Source: Brevundimonas bacteroides DSM 4726 (GTDB taxonomy: Bacteria > Pseudomonadota > Alphaproteobacteria > Caulobacterales > Caulobacteraceae). From it: DNA of 64,000 nt. The position numbers and the translations under genes are program-made. Shown in pieces: positions 1 through 8,373 of the stretch (its first letter is position 1; each line of letters starts with the position of its first letter). The notes below the pieces were generated by a model. The model worked only from the letters and a program-made list of their open reading frames with translations, did not search any database and was not told where the DNA came from. The stretch lies in NCBI RefSeq assembly GCF_000701445.1, contig NZ_JNIX01000008.1, positions 408,631 through 472,630 on the forward strand, given 5' to 3'.

Positions 1-570
1 CCGGGTGTAGCGCCACAGGCCCGTGTCCAGCACCTTGCCCCGGTTCGCCGAATCCTTGCGGAACGCCGCCAGCTGGGCGTCGCCGATGCTCTCGAAGGCG
101 ATGCCGATCACGACGATCGCTGCGCCGGTCCACCCGATCCAGCCGATCGGCGGGCTGTAGGCGACCTGCCCCAGCTGCGCCGGCAGGCTGTTCAGCCAGG
201 CCAGTGCCCCCTGCGGCAGGAAGACGAACAGGAAGGCGGTCCGGCGAAAGCTCCAGCCCTTCTTCGCCTGATCGTCCAGAATGGCGGTGTAGCGGCGGTC
301 CGCGCCGTGCTCGCGCCACCGCTTCAGCAGGTGCCAGCCCAGCCGGATCGCCCAGATGGCGACCAGCCACAGGATCAGCCCCTTGCGGACCGGGTCGCCC
401 TCGGTGCGCGGAAAGGTGACCAGCGCCAGCATCAGCATGCCCAGCGGCCAGACGCCGTCGATGAAGCTGACGTCGCCCCACCGAACCGCCAGCCGGGTCA
501 GCAGGGTCATCACGACCGTGATCAGCAGAAGGTTCAGCCCCAGCAGCAGGGCGATCTCGGACAGGCTCAT
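1..570 (-). CDS. DUF1295 / steroid 5-alpha-reductase-like membrane protein (partial)
   Basis: The gene runs off the left edge of the window, so only the first 190 residues are seen. The start is the ATG at 570. The visible part has hydrophobic segments at about residues 5-22, 35-50 and 62-78 and again near residues 145-165, fitting a multi-pass inner-membrane protein. The end shows the family signature of DUF1295: a Phe-Glu pair, then Asp-Ala-Gln-Leu, an Asn-Arg-Gly-Lys stretch and Gly-Leu-Trp-Arg-Tyr. This normally precedes the Ser/Thr-Arg-His-Pro-Asn-Tyr motif that binds NADPH in the 5-alpha-reductase/isoprenylcysteine methyltransferase superfamily; that part is cut off. Members are predicted oxidoreductases of unknown substrate. 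Confidence 0.8.
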   Translation of the reverse strand, partial: MSLSEIALLLGLNLLLITVVMTLLTRLAVRWGDVSFIDGVWPLGMLMLALVTFPRTEGDPVRKGLILWLVAIWAIRLGWHLLKRWREHGADRRYTAILDDQAKKGWSFRRTAFLFVFLPQGALAWLNSLPAQLGQVAYSPPIGWIGWTGAAIVVIGIAFESIGDAQLAAFRKDSANRGKVLDTGLWRYTR

Positions 571-609
571 GTCGCAGAAACGCGGAGCTGGCTCATTCGG
601 ACGCGCGGA

Positions 610-960
610 TCAGTCGACGCACAGCGTCGGCAGCGCCCGTCCATCCTCGATGCGGGTGTTGCAACCGAACGGCAGGTCGTTGGGCGCGCACACGCCGGTG
701 ACCGTGGTTCCCTCGCGCGCGCCCGCTTCCGGAGCACGGCAGTCGCCCATGCAATCGTCGCCATCGCGGCAGGGCTTGTTGGCGTCGGCGAAGGGCACCA
801 CGCATCGCTCGGTCTGAAGTCGTCCGACCCTCCAGATCGCTCCGCCGCGCGCGGCGCAGGCCTCCGCTGCCGTCTGGGTCGGCGCTGTGGCGTCCGGCGC
901 CGCCATCGGCGAACAGGCGGCGATCAGGAAGGCGGCGAGCGTAGCGATCGGCAGACGCAT
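610..960 (-). CDS. Small cysteine-rich lipoprotein, function unknown
   Basis: A 116-residue protein starting at the ATG at 960; a longer reading from 1017 exists but would overlap hmgA and bury the signal sequence. Residues 1-15 form a lipoprotein signal ending in Leu-Ile-Ala-Ala-Cys, so it should be lipidated and anchored in the envelope. The mature part has eight further cysteines, several in close pairs (Arg-Cys-Val, Cys-Arg-Asp-Gly-Asp-Asp-Cys-Met-Gly-Asp-Cys), suggesting a disulfide-stabilised fold. It lies 13 bases downstream of hmgA on the same strand and may be cotranscribed. I do not recognise a family. Confidence 0.75.
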   Translation of the reverse strand: MRLPIATLAAFLIAACSPMAAPDATAPTQTAAEACAARGGAIWRVGRLQTERCVVPFADANKPCRDGDDCMGDCRAPEAGAREGTTVTGVCAPNDLPFGCNTRIEDGRALPTLCVD

Positions 961-973
961 GGTCTTGTCCCTC

Positions 974-2272
974 TCAGCGGCCGACGTCGCCCTTTGCGAA
1001 ACCGGTCCAGACGTCATCGTAGTCCAGCTGCATGGTCGGGGTGGTTTGGGCCCATTGCGTGGTGCGGATCGGCCACCGGGTCTCGAACATGAAGGCCAGC
1101 GTATTCTCGAGCTTAACCGGTTTCAGCTCAGCCGCCACCGCCTTGTCGTAGCTTGCCTGGTCCGGCCCGTGGCCGCTCATGCAGTTGTGCAGCGACGCGC
1201 CGCCGGGGGCGAAGCCGCCCTCCTTGGCGTCGTAGGCGCCGGTCACCAGCCCCATGAACTCGCTCATGACGTTGCGGTGGAACCACGGCGGGCGGAAAGT
1301 GTCCTCGGCCACCATCCAGCGCGGCGGGAAGATGACGAAGTCCACGTTGGCCGTGCCCGGCGTGTCCGACGGGCTGGTCAGGACGGTGAAGATCGACGGA
1401 TCCGGATGGTCGAAGCTGACCGTGCCGATGGTGTTGAACCGGGCCGTGTCATAGCGATACGGCGCGTTGTTGCCGTGCCAGGCGACGACATCCAGCGGGC
1501 TGTGATCAAAGGTCGTGACCCAAAGCCGGCCGGCGAACTTCTGCACGCACTCAGTCGGGCGATCCACGTCCTCGAAGGCGGCGACGGGCGTCTCGAAATC
1601 GCGCGGATTGGCCAGGCCGTTGGACCCGATCGGCCCCAGGTCCGGCAGGCGGAAGGCCGCGCCGTAGTTCTCGCAGACATAGCCCCGGATCGGACCGTCG
1701 CACTCGACGCGGAAGCGCACGCCGCGGGGGATGCCGACGATGTGCCCGGCCGAGGCCTCGATGCGTCCGAACTCGGTGACGAAGACGTGGTCCCCGAGCT
1801 GCGGCACGATCAGCAGCTCGCCATCGGCGCAATAGAACACGCGGTCGGTCATCGATCGGTTGGCGGCGTACAGGTGGATGCCCGCCCCGCCCTGCGTCTC
1901 CGGATCGCCGTTGCCGCCATAGGTGACCAGCCCCTCGACCCAGTCGGTCGAGGCGTCCGGCAGGGGCAGCGGGTCCCAGCGCATGCGGTTGGGGCTGGGC
2001 GGAGCGTCGGTGAAGGGGCCGGACCGAACCCGGCCCTGATCGAAGGGCTTATACGCCGGATGCTGGGCGCTGGGCCGCAGGCGGTAGAGCCAGCTCCTGC
2101 GGTTCTCGCTCCTCGGCGCGGTGAAGGCGGTGCCCGACAGCTGCTCGGCGTAGAGGCCCATCGGCGTCTTCTGCGGCGAGTTGCGGCCCACCGGCAGGGC
2201 GCCTTCGACGGCCTCCGTGGCGAAATGGCTCCCGAAGCCGGTCAGATAGCGTGCGCTGTTTCGCGTCATCAT
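974..2272 (-). CDS. hmgA: Homogentisate 1,2-dioxygenase
   Basis: This enzyme opens the ring of homogentisate to maleylacetoacetate in tyrosine and phenylalanine breakdown, using ferrous iron and O2. The 432-residue length matches the family. The N-terminus shows the family pattern Gly-Phe-Gly-Ser-His and a [14 protein letters not shown] stretch near residues 41-54. The iron ligands known from human HGD (His335, Glu341, His371) correspond to His332, Glu338 and His368 here, within [12 protein letters not shown] and SGHGPD. The partner genes for hydroxyphenylpyruvate dioxygenase and fumarylacetoacetase are not in the window. Two adjacent Met codons (2272 and 2269) could serve as the start. It lies 43 bases after the TonB receptor on the same strand. 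Confidence 0.96.
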   Translation of the reverse strand: MMTRNSARYLTGFGSHFATEAVEGALPVGRNSPQKTPMGLYAEQLSGTAFTAPRSENRRSWLYRLRPSAQHPAYKPFDQGRVRSGPFTDAPPSPNRMRWDPLPLPDASTDWVEGLVTYGGNGDPETQGGAGIHLYAANRSMTDRVFYCADGELLIVPQLGDHVFVTEFGRIEASAGHIVGIPRGVRFRVECDGPIRGYVCENYGAAFRLPDLGPIGSNGLANPRDFETPVAAFEDVDRPTECVQKFAGRLWVTTFDHSPLDVVAWHGNNAPYRYDTARFNTIGTVSFDHPDPSIFTVLTSPSDTPGTANVDFVIFPPRWMVAEDTFRPPWFHRNVMSEFMGLVTGAYDAKEGGFAPGGASLHNCMSGHGPDQASYDKAVAAELKPVKLENTLAFMFETRWPIRTTQWAQTTPTMQLDYDDVWTGFAKGDVGR

Positions 2273-2315
2273 GCGTCTCCCGTGGCGGGCGGTTTAGCGG
2301 TCGTGGAGCCGGCCG

Positions 2316-4337
2316 TCACCAGCGCAGCGACAGACCCGCGCGCACCACGCGCGGCGGGCCATAGCCCTCCACCCCGTCGCCGGTCTCCGACACCTCGACC
2401 TTTGCGTCGAACAGGTTGTCGGCGGCGACAAAGGCCACGACGCCGTCGCGCACCATCCACTCCGCGCGGGCATCGAGCGTCACGGCTTCGTCGAGCGTCC
2501 GGCTGTTCAGATCGTCCTCAAAACGGTCGCCCTCGTAGCGCGCCCGGCCGACCAGGGTCAGGCGATCCGTGGCCCGCCAGACCGCGCCGGCGGAGGCGCT
2601 GATCTCCGACGCCTGGGCGGGCCGCAGGCCCGTCAGTTGGGGCGCCGCCGTCCCGCCGTCGACCTCGGCCTCGGTCAGGGACACGGCGGCGTCCAGGCTC
2701 AGGCGATCGTCGATCTCGTGGGTGATGGACGCCTCGATGCCGGTCGCCTCGATGGTCCCGGCGTTCTGGCGCTGGCGCAGCACCCAGCCCGCCGGGACGA
2801 AACCCGCGCGCGGGAAGGTCGCGGGGCCTGCGCCGATGGTGACGTTGACGATGGCGTCGTCCAGGCGGCTCCAGAACACCGACGCCTGAGCCTCGGTCGC
2901 CTCGCCGCTCCACGACAGGCCCACCTCGACGCCCTGCAGCGTCTCGGGCTCCAGCGCCGCATTGGCTTCGGTCAGGTCGTTGCCGACGCGGAACGGCCGG
3001 TGCAGCTCGTTTAGCGTCGCGGGCCGGAAGCCGGAGTAGGCCGCCGCGCGCCCGGCCCAGCCGCCGCCCAGCTCGCGTCGCGCCGCCAGACGGGCCGACA
3101 CCACCTCGCCCGAGCGGTCCGGGTCGATCTCGTTCAGCGTGGGCAGGCCGGTCGCCCGGTCGCGCTCGATGCGTCGCCCCGCCGCGTTCTCCCAGCCGTC
3201 GATCCGCAGACCGCCCGCGACCAGCCACGGCCCGGCCGTCCACGACGCCTCGCCATAGGCCCCGATGACGGACGTCTCGCCGCCCGCGATCCGGTCTCGC
3301 GTGAAGGCCCCACCCATGAAGCGGAACAGCTCACGCGTCTCGCCCTCGCTGAAGCGGGCGTCCGCTCCGACCTCCCACTCCAACCGTCCGCCGCCCAGCG
3401 GAACCGCCGTCCGCCGCACGGCGAGGTTCCACCCCCAGCCCTCGGCGGGCGTTGCGAACTGGTCGTTGGCGGGTGTCGTCGAACCCCGTTCGGCCGCCAC
3501 GGCGACCGAGGTGTTGGCGAAGTCGCTGGTCCGGCGCCAGACCTGCGCCCGCCACCCCAACCGCTCCGCGTTCGGTGCCCGCGAGACGGTGGCCGAATAG
3601 CTCTCGCCGCTCGCGCTCGAACGGGCGCCGAGCAGGCCCGAGCCGCGCTCTTCGTCGTAGGCCGACGCCCTGAGCGACAGGGCCAGGTCTCCGGGCAGCG
3701 CCGCGTCCAGTCGGAGCGCGCTCGACAATGTTTCCAGGTCGAGCGGCGTATCGACCGCGCCCGCCGCCGGACCGCGCACCGGGACATAGCCGTCGCTGAT
3801 CTCGCGCTGGAGCGCGCCGGTCAGGCTGAAGCGACCGGCAGAGAGCGTGGTCGCCGCGCCGAGCCTCTGTCCGCCCAACTCGCCGCCGGAGAGTTCGAGC
3901 GCGCCGCCCGCCCCGTCGCGTTCGCGCAGCGCGATGACGCCGGTCAGGGCGCCCGCGCCATAGGGTCCGGCCCCGGCCCCGCGCACCACGTCCAGACCCG
4001 ACAGGCTCTCGGGCGGCACCTGGCTCCAGATCACCCAGCCGCCGAACGGATCGTTCACCGGCACCCCGTCCAGCGTCACCAGCGTCCGCCCCGCGCCCGA
4101 CGGCGCGATGGCTCGCAGTGAAATTCCCTGAGTCGTCGGATTGGCCCCGAGGCTCGACGTTCGCCGGAACAGGCTGACGGCTGGCACGGACCTCAGAGCC
4201 TCGTCCAGCCGCGTCTCGCGCGACAGCCGTTCCTCGCCGATACGGACGACGCTGAAAGCCGCCTCGCTGGCGGCGGGCGGAAGGCGGGCGGCGGTGACGA
4301 CGATGTCGGGGAGTTCGGCCGGGGCGTCCTGGATCAT
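2316..4337 (-). CDS. TonB-dependent receptor lacking a visible signal peptide
   Basis: A 673-residue outer-membrane receptor type protein. The TonB-box-like stretch DIVVTA lies at residues 11-16. A plug domain follows, with the hallmark Leu-Asp-Gly-Val-Pro-Val-Asn-Asp and the stretch GLDVVRGAGAGPYGAGALTG, then a beta-barrel ending in the usual terminal aromatic (Leu-Arg-Trp). The substrate cannot be read; such receptors take up iron chelates, cobalamin or sugars. The ATG at 4337 overlaps the stop of the Mur ligase as ATGA, and an in-frame TAA lies at 4349-4347. No upstream start can therefore add a signal peptide, and the protein begins almost directly at the TonB box. Either export is lost, the true N-terminus was deleted, or there is a local sequence error. 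Confidence 0.88.
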   Translation of the reverse strand: MIQDAPAELPDIVVTAARLPPAASEAAFSVVRIGEERLSRETRLDEALRSVPAVSLFRRTSSLGANPTTQGISLRAIAPSGAGRTLVTLDGVPVNDPFGGWVIWSQVPPESLSGLDVVRGAGAGPYGAGALTGVIALRERDGAGGALELSGGELGGQRLGAATTLSAGRFSLTGALQREISDGYVPVRGPAAGAVDTPLDLETLSSALRLDAALPGDLALSLRASAYDEERGSGLLGARSSASGESYSATVSRAPNAERLGWRAQVWRRTSDFANTSVAVAAERGSTTPANDQFATPAEGWGWNLAVRRTAVPLGGGRLEWEVGADARFSEGETRELFRFMGGAFTRDRIAGGETSVIGAYGEASWTAGPWLVAGGLRIDGWENAAGRRIERDRATGLPTLNEIDPDRSGEVVSARLAARRELGGGWAGRAAAYSGFRPATLNELHRPFRVGNDLTEANAALEPETLQGVEVGLSWSGEATEAQASVFWSRLDDAIVNVTIGAGPATFPRAGFVPAGWVLRQRQNAGTIEATGIEASITHEIDDRLSLDAAVSLTEAEVDGGTAAPQLTGLRPAQASEISASAGAVWRATDRLTLVGRARYEGDRFEDDLNSRTLDEAVTLDARAEWMVRDGVVAFVAADNLFDAKVEVSETGDGVEGYGPPRVVRAGLSLRW

Positions 4338-5755
4338 GCGGGGGCTTTAGCGCCCAGACGCGCAACAAGCTCCTGCGCGAACTGCGACAGGGTGTCGTCC
4401 CTTGCGCCCATGACGATGACCCGGTCGCCGGGCCTGGCCATCTCCACGATCCGGTCGCCGCACGTCGCTCGGTCCGCCAGCGCCTCGGCCTGACGCCTCG
4501 CCGCGCGCACACCCGCAGCGATATCCTCCGACCCCACGCTACGGTCCGTCGTGCCGCCGTAGTAGACGGGCTGGGGCATCAGCAGGACGTCGTCGGGCTG
4601 CATCAGGCCCACGAAGGTGTCGATGAACTCGGTCTTCATCAGCTTCAGCGGGCCAAAGCCGTGGGGCTGAAACAGGATCAGGAGCCGCCCCTCGAACGCA
4701 TGAAGCGTCTTCAGCGTGGCGGAGATCTTGTCGGGGTTGTGGGCGAAGTCGTCGATGACGGTGACGCCGTTCGCCGTGCCGACCACCTCCATCCGCCGCC
4801 GAATGCCGGCGAAGGTTTCCAGCGCCGCGACGGCTGTCTCGAGCGGAACGTAAGCAGACACTGCCGCCAACGCGGCCAAGGCATTGCTGACGTTGTGAAC
4901 TCCGGGAACTCTCAGCGAAACTCTTTGACCGAGATGCCACGGAATGCTCAGATCGAAGGCAGCGCCCCAGGGTAGAGGCTGGATGTTGTGTGCAGAGTAG
5001 TCTGCATCGCGATTGCCCACTGAGAAGGTGTGAGCCCAGGAGGGATCCAATCCCCCGTTCAACGCCATGGCGAGTGCAGCGGTCTCGGGATTGTCCAAAT
5101 TCATCACAGCGAGGCTCGACCTATGGATGAAGCCGTCGAATAGATGGCGCAACTCCTCCATCGACTTGTGGTCCAGCGAGATGTTGGACACCACCGCCAC
5201 CGTCGGATCGTAGCGGGCGATGGAACCGTCGCTCTCGTCCACCTCGGCCACGAACAGGTCCGGGCCGCCGATCAGGGCGCTGGCGAAGGGGTGGTCGGCG
5301 TCGGCGAAGTTTCGCATGACCGCCCCGTTCATCACGGTCGGCGCGCGGCCCGCCTGATGCAGGATCCAGGCGATCATGCCGGTGATGGTCGACTTGCCGC
5401 TGGTGCCCGCCACGCCGATCGAGGTCGGGGCGGCGTTGAAGATCCGGCTCAACAGCTCGGGCCGGGTGACGATGGGCGCGCCGACCCGACGCGCCGCGCC
5501 GATGTCGGGCACCGTGTCCTCGACCGCGCCGGTGGCGACCACGGTGTGCTCGGCCCGCACGCCCGATCCGTCCTGGGGATGCAGGGCCACGCCGTGGGCC
5601 CGCAGCCAGTCGAACTTTTCCGGCGTCCGGCCCTGGTCCAGCGACCGGTCCGAGCCCTCGATTAAGGCGCCCCGCGACTGGACGATCATGGCCAGCGGCA
5701 GCATGCCGGACCCGCCGATGCCGCAGAAGAAATAGGAAGGTTTGTCAGGCGTCAT
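4334..5755 (-). CDS. Mur ligase family protein (MurC/Mpl-like)
   Basis: A 473-residue ATP-dependent amide ligase of the Mur family, starting at the ATG at 5755. The N-terminal nucleotide-sugar domain opens with GIGGSGM (MurC has GIGGIGM), the central domain has the ATP loop AGTSGKST near residue 120, and a VDESDG element follows. The C-terminal domain carries DDFAHNPDK, which resembles the AHNPD motif of MurE and FolC more than the GHHPTE of MurC. It probably joins a peptide to UDP-MurNAc. Because an LD-carboxypeptidase is divergent next door, recycling of wall peptides, as done by Mpl, is a reasonable inference, but a classical Mpl N-terminus is not present. The substrate is unproven. Confidence 0.85.
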   Translation of the reverse strand: MTPDKPSYFFCGIGGSGMLPLAMIVQSRGALIEGSDRSLDQGRTPEKFDWLRAHGVALHPQDGSGVRAEHTVVATGAVEDTVPDIGAARRVGAPIVTRPELLSRIFNAAPTSIGVAGTSGKSTITGMIAWILHQAGRAPTVMNGAVMRNFADADHPFASALIGGPDLFVAEVDESDGSIARYDPTVAVVSNISLDHKSMEELRHLFDGFIHRSSLAVMNLDNPETAALAMALNGGLDPSWAHTFSVGNRDADYSAHNIQPLPWGAAFDLSIPWHLGQRVSLRVPGVHNVSNALAALAAVSAYVPLETAVAALETFAGIRRRMEVVGTANGVTVIDDFAHNPDKISATLKTLHAFEGRLLILFQPHGFGPLKLMKTEFIDTFVGLMQPDDVLLMPQPVYYGGTTDRSVGSEDIAAGVRAARRQAEALADRATCGDRIVEMARPGDRVIVMGARDDTLSQFAQELVARLGAKAPA

Positions 5756-5847
5756 CTTGATCTTGGCGGCGGAATGCGGAGTGTCGGGCGGGTCTCGCGT
5801 GACTAGCACGCGGCGCGGGGAAGGCCACGAATGATCGGACGGCAGGC

Positions 5848-6666
5848 ATGAAGATCGGCATCGTCGCCGTCTCCTCCCGCTTCGCCCGCGAGCGGGCCGA
5901 GGCCATCCACGCCTGGTTCGAGCGCCAGTTCCCAACCGGCGAGGTGACCTGCGCCATCCACCCGAACAGCTTCGGCAAGTCCGGCCATTTCGCCGGCACG
6001 GACCAGGAGCGGGCCGACGCCTTCGTGGAGTTCGCCAACGATCCGCGTATCGATCACATCTGGTTTGCGCGCGGCGGCTACGGCTCCTGCCGCATCGCCG
6101 AAGCCGTCATGCCGCGCCTGACCGAGGCGGCGCGGAAGAAGCGTTACCTGGGCTACTCCGACGTCGGGTCGATGCTCGCGATCCTCTACAAGGCCGGCTT
6201 CAGCGTGGCTCACGGACCGATGGCGTCCGACGGCGTGCGCAACGACCCGACCGGTTTCCGCTCGCTGAACTGGCTGCGCAAGGGCGTGAGCGAAGGCCTC
6301 GAGCCGTCGCTCGCGACCGACCCTCGCCCCGCCGTCGCATTCAATCTGACCGTTCTGGACCAGCTGCTCGGCACGTCGCTGGAGCCCGACCTGACCGGCC
6401 ATATCCTGATGCTGGAGGACGTGTCCGAGGCCGCCTATCGCATCGACCGGATGATGTTCCACCTGACCAGCCAGCCGTCGATCCGGCGGGTGGCGGGCAT
6501 CCGCGCGGGCCGCTTCACCGACGTGACGCCCAACGAGCCCGACTTCGGGATGACGGCGGAAGAGATCGTCCAGCACTGGTGCGAGCGATCGGGCATCCCC
6601 TACCTCGGCCCCGCCGACATCGCCCACGACCGCAACAACAAGGTCGTGCCTTTCGGCCCGCGCTGA
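5848..6666 (+). CDS. LD-carboxypeptidase (peptidase S66 family)
   Basis: A 272-residue cytoplasmic serine peptidase of the LdcA/MccF family, which removes the terminal D-alanine from muropeptide tetrapeptides during wall recycling. The catalytic Ser-Glu-His set is visible: Ser104 in LGYSDVGSM, Glu190 in MLEDVSEAAYRID, and His260 in GPADIAHDRNNKVVPFG. The FARGGYGS stretch near residue 73 is also typical. No signal peptide is present, as expected. The 92-base gap to the divergent Mur ligase must hold both promoters, and the pairing suggests that tripeptide made by this enzyme could be reused by the neighbouring ligase. Confidence 0.93.
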   Translation: MKIGIVAVSSRFARERAEAIHAWFERQFPTGEVTCAIHPNSFGKSGHFAGTDQERADAFVEFANDPRIDHIWFARGGYGSCRIAEAVMPRLTEAARKKRYLGYSDVGSMLAILYKAGFSVAHGPMASDGVRNDPTGFRSLNWLRKGVSEGLEPSLATDPRPAVAFNLTVLDQLLGTSLEPDLTGHILMLEDVSEAAYRIDRMMFHLTSQPSIRRVAGIRAGRFTDVTPNEPDFGMTAEEIVQHWCERSGIPYLGPADIAHDRNNKVVPFGPR

Positions 6667-6669
6667 ACC

Positions 6670-7437
6670 TCAGCCCACCGCCGCGATGGTCGGCCGCGAC
6701 GGCTCCATCCAGGGCGGCGCGGGCATGTTGCGATGCGCCTGAGCCAGGGCCTCGGACCACCGCTTGCCGAGATCCTTGAAATAGGGGTCATCCGCCTCGA
6801 TCCGCCGCTGTTCGCCGCGCAGACCGTCGCGGGGGACCACGATCATGTCGAAGGGCGGCCCGACCGCGATGTTGGAGCGGATCGTGGAATCGAAGCTGAT
6901 CAGCCCCAGCTTGACCGCCTCCGACATCGGCGTGTCGGGGCGAAGCGCGCGGTCCAGGATCGGCTTGCCGTACTTCAGCTCCCCGATCTGCAGATACGGC
7001 GTATCGGCCCCGCACTCGATGAAGTTGCCCTGGGCATAGATGAGGTACAGCCCCATCTTGCCGCCCTTCACCTGCCCGCCCAGCAGCATGGAGGCGGTGA
7101 TCTTGAGCGAGTCGGCCTCCACCGTCGGCAGCAGGTCCTGCCGCACGGCATTCAGGCAATATCCCACCAACTGGGCGGCCCGGAACAGGGTCGGCGCGGT
7201 CTCCAGCGTCTCGGGCACGTCGTGGCCGGGCATGCGCACGCCCTCGGCCAGCATGGCCAGCGCCGTCTGGGTGACCGACAGATTGCCCGCCGTAGCGATG
7301 GCGATGACCCGGTCGCCGGGCACCTCGGTGACGTGCAGCTTCTTGTAGGAGGAGATGTTGTCCACGCCGGCGTTCGTGCGGGTGTCGGCGATCATCGCCA
7401 GACCCTCGTTCACCAGCATGCCGACGCAGTAGGTCAT
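6670..7437 (-). CDS. Anbu, proteasome-related peptidase
   Basis: A 255-residue Ntn-hydrolase of the Anbu (ancestral beta-subunit) family, related to HslV and the proteasome beta subunit. It starts Met-Thr-Tyr-Cys, so removal of Met would expose Thr2 as the N-terminal nucleophile. The strand MIADTRTNAGVDNI with its Asp and the loop SYKKLH carrying the catalytic Lys are visible. Anbu proteins form open, lock-washer-like rings; the physiological substrate is unknown. This is the last gene of an operon with a transglutaminase, an alpha-E protein and a circularly permuted ATP-grasp, the association known from many Proteobacteria. It ends three bases from the convergent LD-carboxypeptidase stop. 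Confidence 0.95.
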   Translation of the reverse strand: MTYCVGMLVNEGLAMIADTRTNAGVDNISSYKKLHVTEVPGDRVIAIATAGNLSVTQTALAMLAEGVRMPGHDVPETLETAPTLFRAAQLVGYCLNAVRQDLLPTVEADSLKITASMLLGGQVKGGKMGLYLIYAQGNFIECGADTPYLQIGELKYGKPILDRALRPDTPMSEAVKLGLISFDSTIRSNIAVGPPFDMIVVPRDGLRGEQRRIEADDPYFKDLGKRWSEALAQAHRNMPAPPWMEPSRPTIAAVG

Positions 7438-7445
7438 CAGAAACG

Positions 7446-7463
7446 ACCGGGCCGAAACCCGGT
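7446..7463 (-). other. Small hairpin upstream of the Anbu gene
   Basis: A perfect 6-bp inverted repeat (ACCGGG, six-base loop, CCCGGT) lies just before the Anbu start, within the 88-base gap after the transglutaminase. No T-run follows it, so a terminator is unlikely. It could adjust Anbu translation or processing of the operon RNA. Confidence 0.35.
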
Positions 7464-7525
7464 ATCCCGCGCAGTTGAGGGGACGACGCTAGCAGATTCG
7501 CATGAACGGACACCCCCTGGCGTGT

Positions 7526-8365
7526 TCATGACCAACCCTGCCGCTGCTGTTGCTGTTGTGTCTGTTGCATGTGGCGCACACGCAGCGCGACCGTCATCCG
7601 CTCTCCGGCGCCGCCATAGCTGGTTCCCCGGATCGGCGTGGCCCCCAGCGCATCCAGCCCGCAGGCGACCCGGACATAGTGCTCGGTCGGACAGACGCCG
7701 TTGGCCGGATCGAACCCGACCCAGCCCAGGTTTTCGACATGGGCCTCGGCCCAGGCGTGGGCCGCGTCCTGCTCGACGATGCCGTCGCGGCGATGCAGGT
7801 GGCCCGAGACATAACGCGCGGGGATGCCCAGCCGCCGGGCGCAGGCGATGAAGATCTGGGCGTGGTCCTGACAGACGCCCTGCTTCTGGGCCCAGGCGTC
7901 GGCGGCGGTGTGATCGGGCGTCGTGGCCCCGACCATGAACGTCACCTCGCCGTGGATCAGGCTCATCAGGCGGTGCAGGCGTGACAGGGGATCGCCATCC
8001 CCCACCCGCCCCGCCAGTTCGCGCAGGGCCGGATCGGCGTGAGTCAGGGGCGTGTCGCGCAGGAAGACCAGCGGCGACAGCCGTTCGGGAAAGCCCTTCA
8101 GCACGCCGCCGGTGTCGACCGTGGCCACCTCGCCGGTGACCCGCACCGTCAGGCTGTCGGTCGGCCGCTCCGTGTAGAGGGAATGGACGATGTTGCCGAA
8201 GGCGTCCTCGGAGCGGCGGATGCGGGCGTCCACGTCGGTCTCGATACGCCAGTCGCGCACCTGCTGGCCCTCGGTCGAGCGGGGCGTCAGCCTCAGGGTC
8301 TGGACGATGAACCGCGCCGGCCTAGCGTAGGCATAGCGGGTCTCATGATCGATCCGGATGCGCAT
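7526..8365 (-). CDS. Transglutaminase-like cysteine protease of the Anbu operon
   Basis: A 279-residue protein with the N-terminal beta domain (residues 1-80) common to bacterial transglutaminase-like proteins and a papain-fold core. The catalytic triad is complete: Cys165 in QGVCQDHA, His203 in DAAHAWAE and Asp219 in GFDPANG. No signal peptide is seen. The tail is glutamine-rich (QQTQQQQQRQGWS). It sits eight bases downstream of the alpha-E gene. In this operon type it is thought to act with the ATP-grasp enzyme in forming or cutting an amide-linked peptide, but the substrate is not known. Confidence 0.93.
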   Translation of the reverse strand: MRIRIDHETRYAYARPARFIVQTLRLTPRSTEGQQVRDWRIETDVDARIRRSEDAFGNIVHSLYTERPTDSLTVRVTGEVATVDTGGVLKGFPERLSPLVFLRDTPLTHADPALRELAGRVGDGDPLSRLHRLMSLIHGEVTFMVGATTPDHTAADAWAQKQGVCQDHAQIFIACARRLGIPARYVSGHLHRRDGIVEQDAAHAWAEAHVENLGWVGFDPANGVCPTEHYVRVACGLDALGATPIRGTSYGGAGERMTVALRVRHMQQTQQQQQRQGWS

Positions 8366-8373
8366 GGCCCGCC

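Noticed and set aside
7446..7463. Hairpin before Anbu as a terminator
   Set aside because: No T-run follows, and it lies inside an operon only nine bases from the next start.
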